Below, in pieces: positions 7,412 through 10,682 of a DNA stretch of 10,682 bases. Made by a program: the position numbers and the translations under genes. The DNA lies in NCBI GenBank assembly GCA_002284615.2, contig MU070309.1, positions 31,739 through 42,420 of the forward strand. The letters run 5' to 3'. Every line of letters begins with the position of its first letter. The first letter of the stretch is position 1. This DNA comes from Dunaliella salina (lineage: Eukaryota > Chlorophyta > Chlorophyceae > Chlamydomonadales > Dunaliellaceae). The notes below the pieces were generated by a model that saw only the letters and a program-made list of their open reading frames with translations, was not told where the DNA came from and did no database searches.

Positions 7412-8327
7412 CTAGTGGGGATCAGGATCCTCCGGAGGGTTACTAGAATCACCCGGAACTTGGCTGTGGGAGTTACTCTTGTTTTTGATTGCGCAACATG
7501 TGGGATTAAGTTTGTGGGACATTGAACAGAATGGGCATGAAGTTGTTGAGCAAGCTTAGTGGCACGTTGGTGATCCAGTCCTAGTTGTTTGAATTGCTTC
7601 AGGGTATGCTCAGTGTGAATAGTTCCACCATCACCCAGGAGAACAGGTTAAATAGTCTTAGCTTTAGCGCTTAAGAGTTTACAAAGGTCTGCATGCTGCT
7701 GCTTAGCAGCGTTCAACTGATGCTCTGGCCTTATGCCTTCACAGAACTTGATTTCTATGAGGTGGACATGGCGTTTTAAAGCATGAAGTTCATGGGGTTG
7801 CCTCATGCGGCTAGTTCTTGTGGTCCTCCGTGTGGGGCTGTGTAAAGCGTGATGTAAATGGATGGGATAAATACTAATAAAAGTAGGCTTGGGATTATAA
7901 TGGGTGATCAAAATAGCATTTGGTCGACTTGAGCTGAGTCTTTTCCTCTCTTGAAGGTTGCCAGGGAAGAAATAAGTAGGTATGGTTTTGTTTGAGGCAT
8001 GTGAAGGGAGTTGGAGGTTGTGTTGTGCAAGTTTGAAGTCGCTCCTTACGTCTGTGTAGACCAGGCCTGCTCCCACAGGGCTTTTGCTGAGTGCTTTTGT
8101 GATCATTCTGCATACAATGTTGTGGCGTTCTGTTTTCATGTTGGAGATGATATGGTTCGGACAGCCTGAGAGCTTCTGGAGTGCGCTGTCCATATATTGA
8201 TGACAGTCTGGGAGGGGGCAAGATGGGTCAGTATACCTTTTAAAACGGACTGTGTGTTTTTTAATTGTATAGGGAGCCTGCGCAAACTGCAGAATAGTAC
8301 GCTTCATCAGCTATTCAAACACGGACG
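7412..8327 (-). pseudogene. LINE copy D: CCHC-like finger and endonuclease-like domain (5'-truncated, broken)
   Basis: From the Met at 8307-8305 the minus-strand frame runs 219 codons: MKRTILQFAQAPYT and KKHTVRFKRY, then a finger-like C30-x4-C35-x8-Q44-x4-C49 in which the usual His is Gln. NMKTERHNIVCRMITKALSK and GLVYTDV follow. The nuclease motif is R-P-N at 128-130 (Asn in place of the Asp in copies A and C), with E185-I-K187 retained. A TAA at 7650-7648 interrupts the frame before PVLLGDGGTIH. A frameshift near 7465-7490 then brings in the ending SNPPEDPDPH and a TAG at 7414-7412. The Met is not a true start; the copy simply begins at a 5' truncation at 8327, set by the 9-bp duplication. 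Confidence 0.82.
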
Positions 8328-8336
8328 AAAATATCA
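8328..8336. repeat. Target-site duplication of copy D, right copy (AAAATATCA)
   Basis: Exact copy of 7279-7287 at the point where homology to the LINE domain stops on the 5' side of minus-strand copy D. Confidence 0.7.
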
Positions 8337-10257
8337 CATCTCCTACAAACAGACAGAAAAAGAGGCTGGCACAGGGATCAAAGTTTACTGAAAGAGCAGT
8401 GATTAAGAGAGGCTAATAATGGGAGGGCAGAGCCTTTTTATCATTTTGTGGTCTACTGCAATGAAAGGTGCTCAGGCCTAAATGAGACAGCCACAGGGGA
8501 CTGCCTCCTTTGGCAGGCAAGGAGTCCTGCAGCCCCTAGGCAAACAAGTTTTTACACGTCAATACCCATTTACGTATCAACGCCTGCGGCTGCTCCGCCA
8601 AGGAATGATTCTCAAAATGCCCATGTTCTGCCAGAGGCGCCTGGCCTCACTTTGGAAGGTGGATGCGAGCGAACGAAGGCGTGCTGCAAGTGCATGTGGG
8701 ATTTGTGTGTGCAGGTATATGAATACTGTTGTAAAATTATGTACATTTAAGTTGTGTGTGCAGGAAAAACTGTGCGCTGGGCAGATGGCAGAGGAGAGTC
8801 AAGAACTGCAACTGCAGCTTCAGTGGGAACGACAGCGCTGTTGTACGCAAGTGGCTGCTCATCACCAGATTGCAAGATGTGGATCAAATCCAAACTAAAA
8901 TTTGATTTCGCTGACCAGAAGATGGTGTCTGGTGTGCTTAGCAGCAGAGCCTTTTAATAACCTTGAGACCTTTTCTTATTCCTGAAGCACAGGAGGATAG
9001 CTTGCATTGGCGCTTGTCTGCAGCCAACTCCACCCCATGACATCTAAAACAGAGAATGCCTAACATGCACAAAAATGTATGGTACAGCAAAATGTAGCAG
9101 CAACCAATTGAATTGCAGATAGGGACTCACGAGGTGGCTCGGGTGGTTGAGCGGAGGGGCAGTCCATGGATAATGAAAGGGCACATGCAAGCTCCAACTC
9201 CTCTGCTAAATTGTCCAGGCCAAATGCTGGGGCGGGTGAATAGGGTGATGAGGTCCACCTGTGGTGTGGACAAGAGGTGCTGGTGAAATGAGATATTGTT
9301 TCCAAAGAGGCTGTGGCAGGCTGGAAGGAAGCCTCAGTCAGGGCAGGAGCTGCATGCGCTGGCCTAGAATGCCTTCTGAACTGAGTAATGCCATAAAAGC
9401 AGCAGCTAGATCATGTACATGCTGTAAATCACTCACTGTGGAGTTGGTGCATCATAACACTCGTGGAGCGACAGCGACAATGCAATGGCATGATCAAGCT
9501 CCTGCTCCTCGGAACTCAGTGTCTGAGGGGCGTGATATGTTCCGCCGGAGGGGCTTTGATGGGCAGTGCGTGGGCTGCTGTCAACTCTTGTCAGTGAGGG
9601 AGGCGATGAGGAGCTGTGTGTAAAAGGAGTGAATGAGTATTGTGTGCTTGTATTTGTGTGTATGTGCGTCTTTGCTGTGCATTAGCATTATTTCAGGTCA
9701 TTGTGTTGGACCCCATGAGCTACAGTTTCGCATGTAAGTGTGCATGCACTAAGCACTGGCAACACCATTGCATCGCAGAGCATAAAGAGCTTGTCTGAAT
9801 GGGCAGGGAGGCTTGGATGTTTTTAAGATCACTATATATGCTGGCTCTGGAGCTCCCCACCTGAAACTGTTTGCACGACTGCAAGGCAGGCTCTGGTTAG
9901 CCACATGGATCCGCATGATGTGTGCCGGGTTAACAGGGCTGTAGCCAGACATCAGGGACAGCAGGAATCTATAGAGTGGTCACCATTGTGTGTGACAGAG
10001 CGTCTCTGTTTTAGGTCACTAGAATTAAGATCAAGGTCTGATTGATAAGCTTTGACAGGCGCAGGGCATTTCTGAAACCAGAGGCTGCACAAACCAAAAA
10101 TTTGCTGGCTAGCTGCTCAATGAATTACACCTGAACTAGTGGTGGACTGCATGCCAGAACACGAAGAAGGTGTAATTGCTTGAATTCCTGAACAGAAGGC
10201 AGCAATCAGAGCAGCATTGTATGAAGATGGTTCAAGTGCACTGCAGGAGGGCTAAAT
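8337..10257. other. No recognisable gene
   Basis: I found no conserved motif, RNA gene or element tail here. The longest open stretch (8482-8898, +, 138 codons) is rich in Gln, Arg and Cys and shows no domain; other stretches (9060-9305 minus, 9261-9623 plus) are equally anonymous. There is a GT-rich patch near 9610-9670. A 12-bp direct repeat, GCAGAGCCTTTT, occurs at 8428-8439 and 8944-8955. A 10-bp inverted repeat, AATTACACCT/AGGTGTAATT, lies at 10123-10132 and 10168-10177. The stretch is probably intergenic or intronic; exons of a spliced gene cannot be excluded. Confidence 0.5.
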
Positions 10258-10375
10258 TTAAAAAGGAAAAGAAACATATACACAGACAGTGAAAGCACCC
10301 TCCACATCAATTTAGGAAAATGGGCCACTCAGGTTTAAAAAGTCCTTCAACAATATCTTTGTCCTCACCTCCGGC
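10258..10375 (-). mobile_element. 3' UTR copy G of the LINE family
   Basis: The minus strand contains GGTGAGGAC, then CCCATTTTCCTAAATTGATG, the terminal hairpin (10283-10304) and a tail TTTCTTTTCCTTTTTAAA. This aligns with the 3' UTRs of copies C and D and of the 6459-6611 insert. No endonuclease coding part is recognisable upstream, at 10376-10682, so it may be another very short 5'-truncated copy. I found no clear target-site duplication, and the 5' limit is approximate. Confidence 0.6.
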
Positions 10376-10609
10376 ACAACGGACACACATGTCTGCCCTG
10401 CGCGAGGTATTGCTGGAGGCAGTGCCTGTGGAGGCAGTGGCCAATTGGTCTGCGCATGGGAAGCAGCAGTGACAAAGTGTATGGAACCACAGATCAAATG
10501 AAAAAAAGAGCTGCCTGGAGTGCATCAGCAGCTTTGGATCTTGTGGAGCTGCTGGTGTACGCTGGTGATCTTGGGCTTAACCGAATGTTTGCATACAAGC
10601 ACAGAGAAA
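10376..10609. other. No recognisable gene
   Basis: Minus-strand frames here are short (62-72 codons). One reads AADALQAALFF, vaguely like the Glu motif of RNase H, but the other motifs are missing. Nothing else was identified. Confidence 0.4.
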
Positions 10610-10682
10610 TATGGAATGCACACATAGGTCGCACACGCGCACACATATGTGACAGATCACACATATACACACACATGCACAT
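10610..10682. repeat. CA-rich simple sequence at the window edge
   Basis: An imperfect CACA/CACATA-rich stretch with interruptions runs to the end of the window. Confidence 0.75.

Noticed and set aside
8482..8898. 138-codon open frame as a protein-coding gene
   Set aside because: No recognisable domain, competing overlapping frames, and no conserved context; length alone is not enough in this region.
10123..10177. 10-bp inverted repeat AATTACACCT/AGGTGTAATT as a terminator or element end
   Set aside because: 35-base loop, no adjacent duplication or tail, and one such repeat is plausible by chance at this scale.
10376..10560. Possible RNase H remnant (AADALQAALFF, then HCCFPCADQLATAS) upstream of UTR copy G
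   Set aside because: It can be aligned to two different RNase H motifs equally poorly and has no supporting frame continuity, so it is probably chance.
1..10682. CRISPR array, tRNA, rRNA, LTR or DNA-transposon terminal repeats
   Set aside because: No regularly spaced repeats, no cloverleaf-like sequence, no long terminal direct or inverted repeats were found by eye.

Overview
This window looks like a non-genic, repeat-rich stretch of a eukaryotic nuclear genome. There is no operon, no ribosome-binding-site pattern, no tRNA or rRNA, and no intact long reading frame. Almost everything recognisable is decayed non-LTR (LINE-type) retrotransposon sequence. From memory, not from a search, the C-terminal protein seen here (a C-x2-C-x7-H-x4-C finger followed by a PD...E-x-K nuclease-like domain) resembles LINE polyproteins of green algae and early streptophytes. 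My best guess at the source is therefore an alga of the green lineage, at low to moderate confidence.

Layout. (1) 1-2806: three copies, A, B and C, lie head to tail on the + strand. Each carries the 3' coding part of the element. A and C end with a conserved C-terminus, a 3' UTR and a TTTTC-rich tail; B is truncated at both ends. (2) About 2815-5905: minus-strand remnants. A reverse-transcriptase 3' portion (YLG motif, thumb, connection; 4807-5905) and a probable N-terminal polyprotein fragment (2820-3350) flank poorly interpretable sequence. (3) About 5910-7128 (+): copy E, an RNase H domain followed by the post-RNase H region and a damaged zinc finger. It is split by a 153-bp insertion (6459-6611) made only of the family's 3' UTR and flanked by an 8-bp target-site duplication. 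Removing the insert and one duplicate rejoins the reading frame. (4) 7128-7216: a short stretch of the same element in inverted orientation. (5) 7288-8327 (-): copy D, a 5'-truncated insertion of about 1.04 kb flanked by a 9-bp target-site duplication. (6) 8337-10257: no recognisable gene. (7) 10258-10375 (-): another copy of the 3' UTR, G.

Taken together, the fragments imply one or two related LINE subfamilies with the order RT - RNase H - CCHC finger - PD/ExK endonuclease - 3' UTR hairpin - pyrimidine tail. Every copy carries stops, frameshifts or lost catalytic residues, so none can be autonomous. The most useful observations are the two target-site duplications, the restored frame across the 153-bp insert, an inverted RT block next to a sense RNase H block (as expected for twin priming), and a short 3'-terminal hairpin whose paired positions co-vary among four copies.
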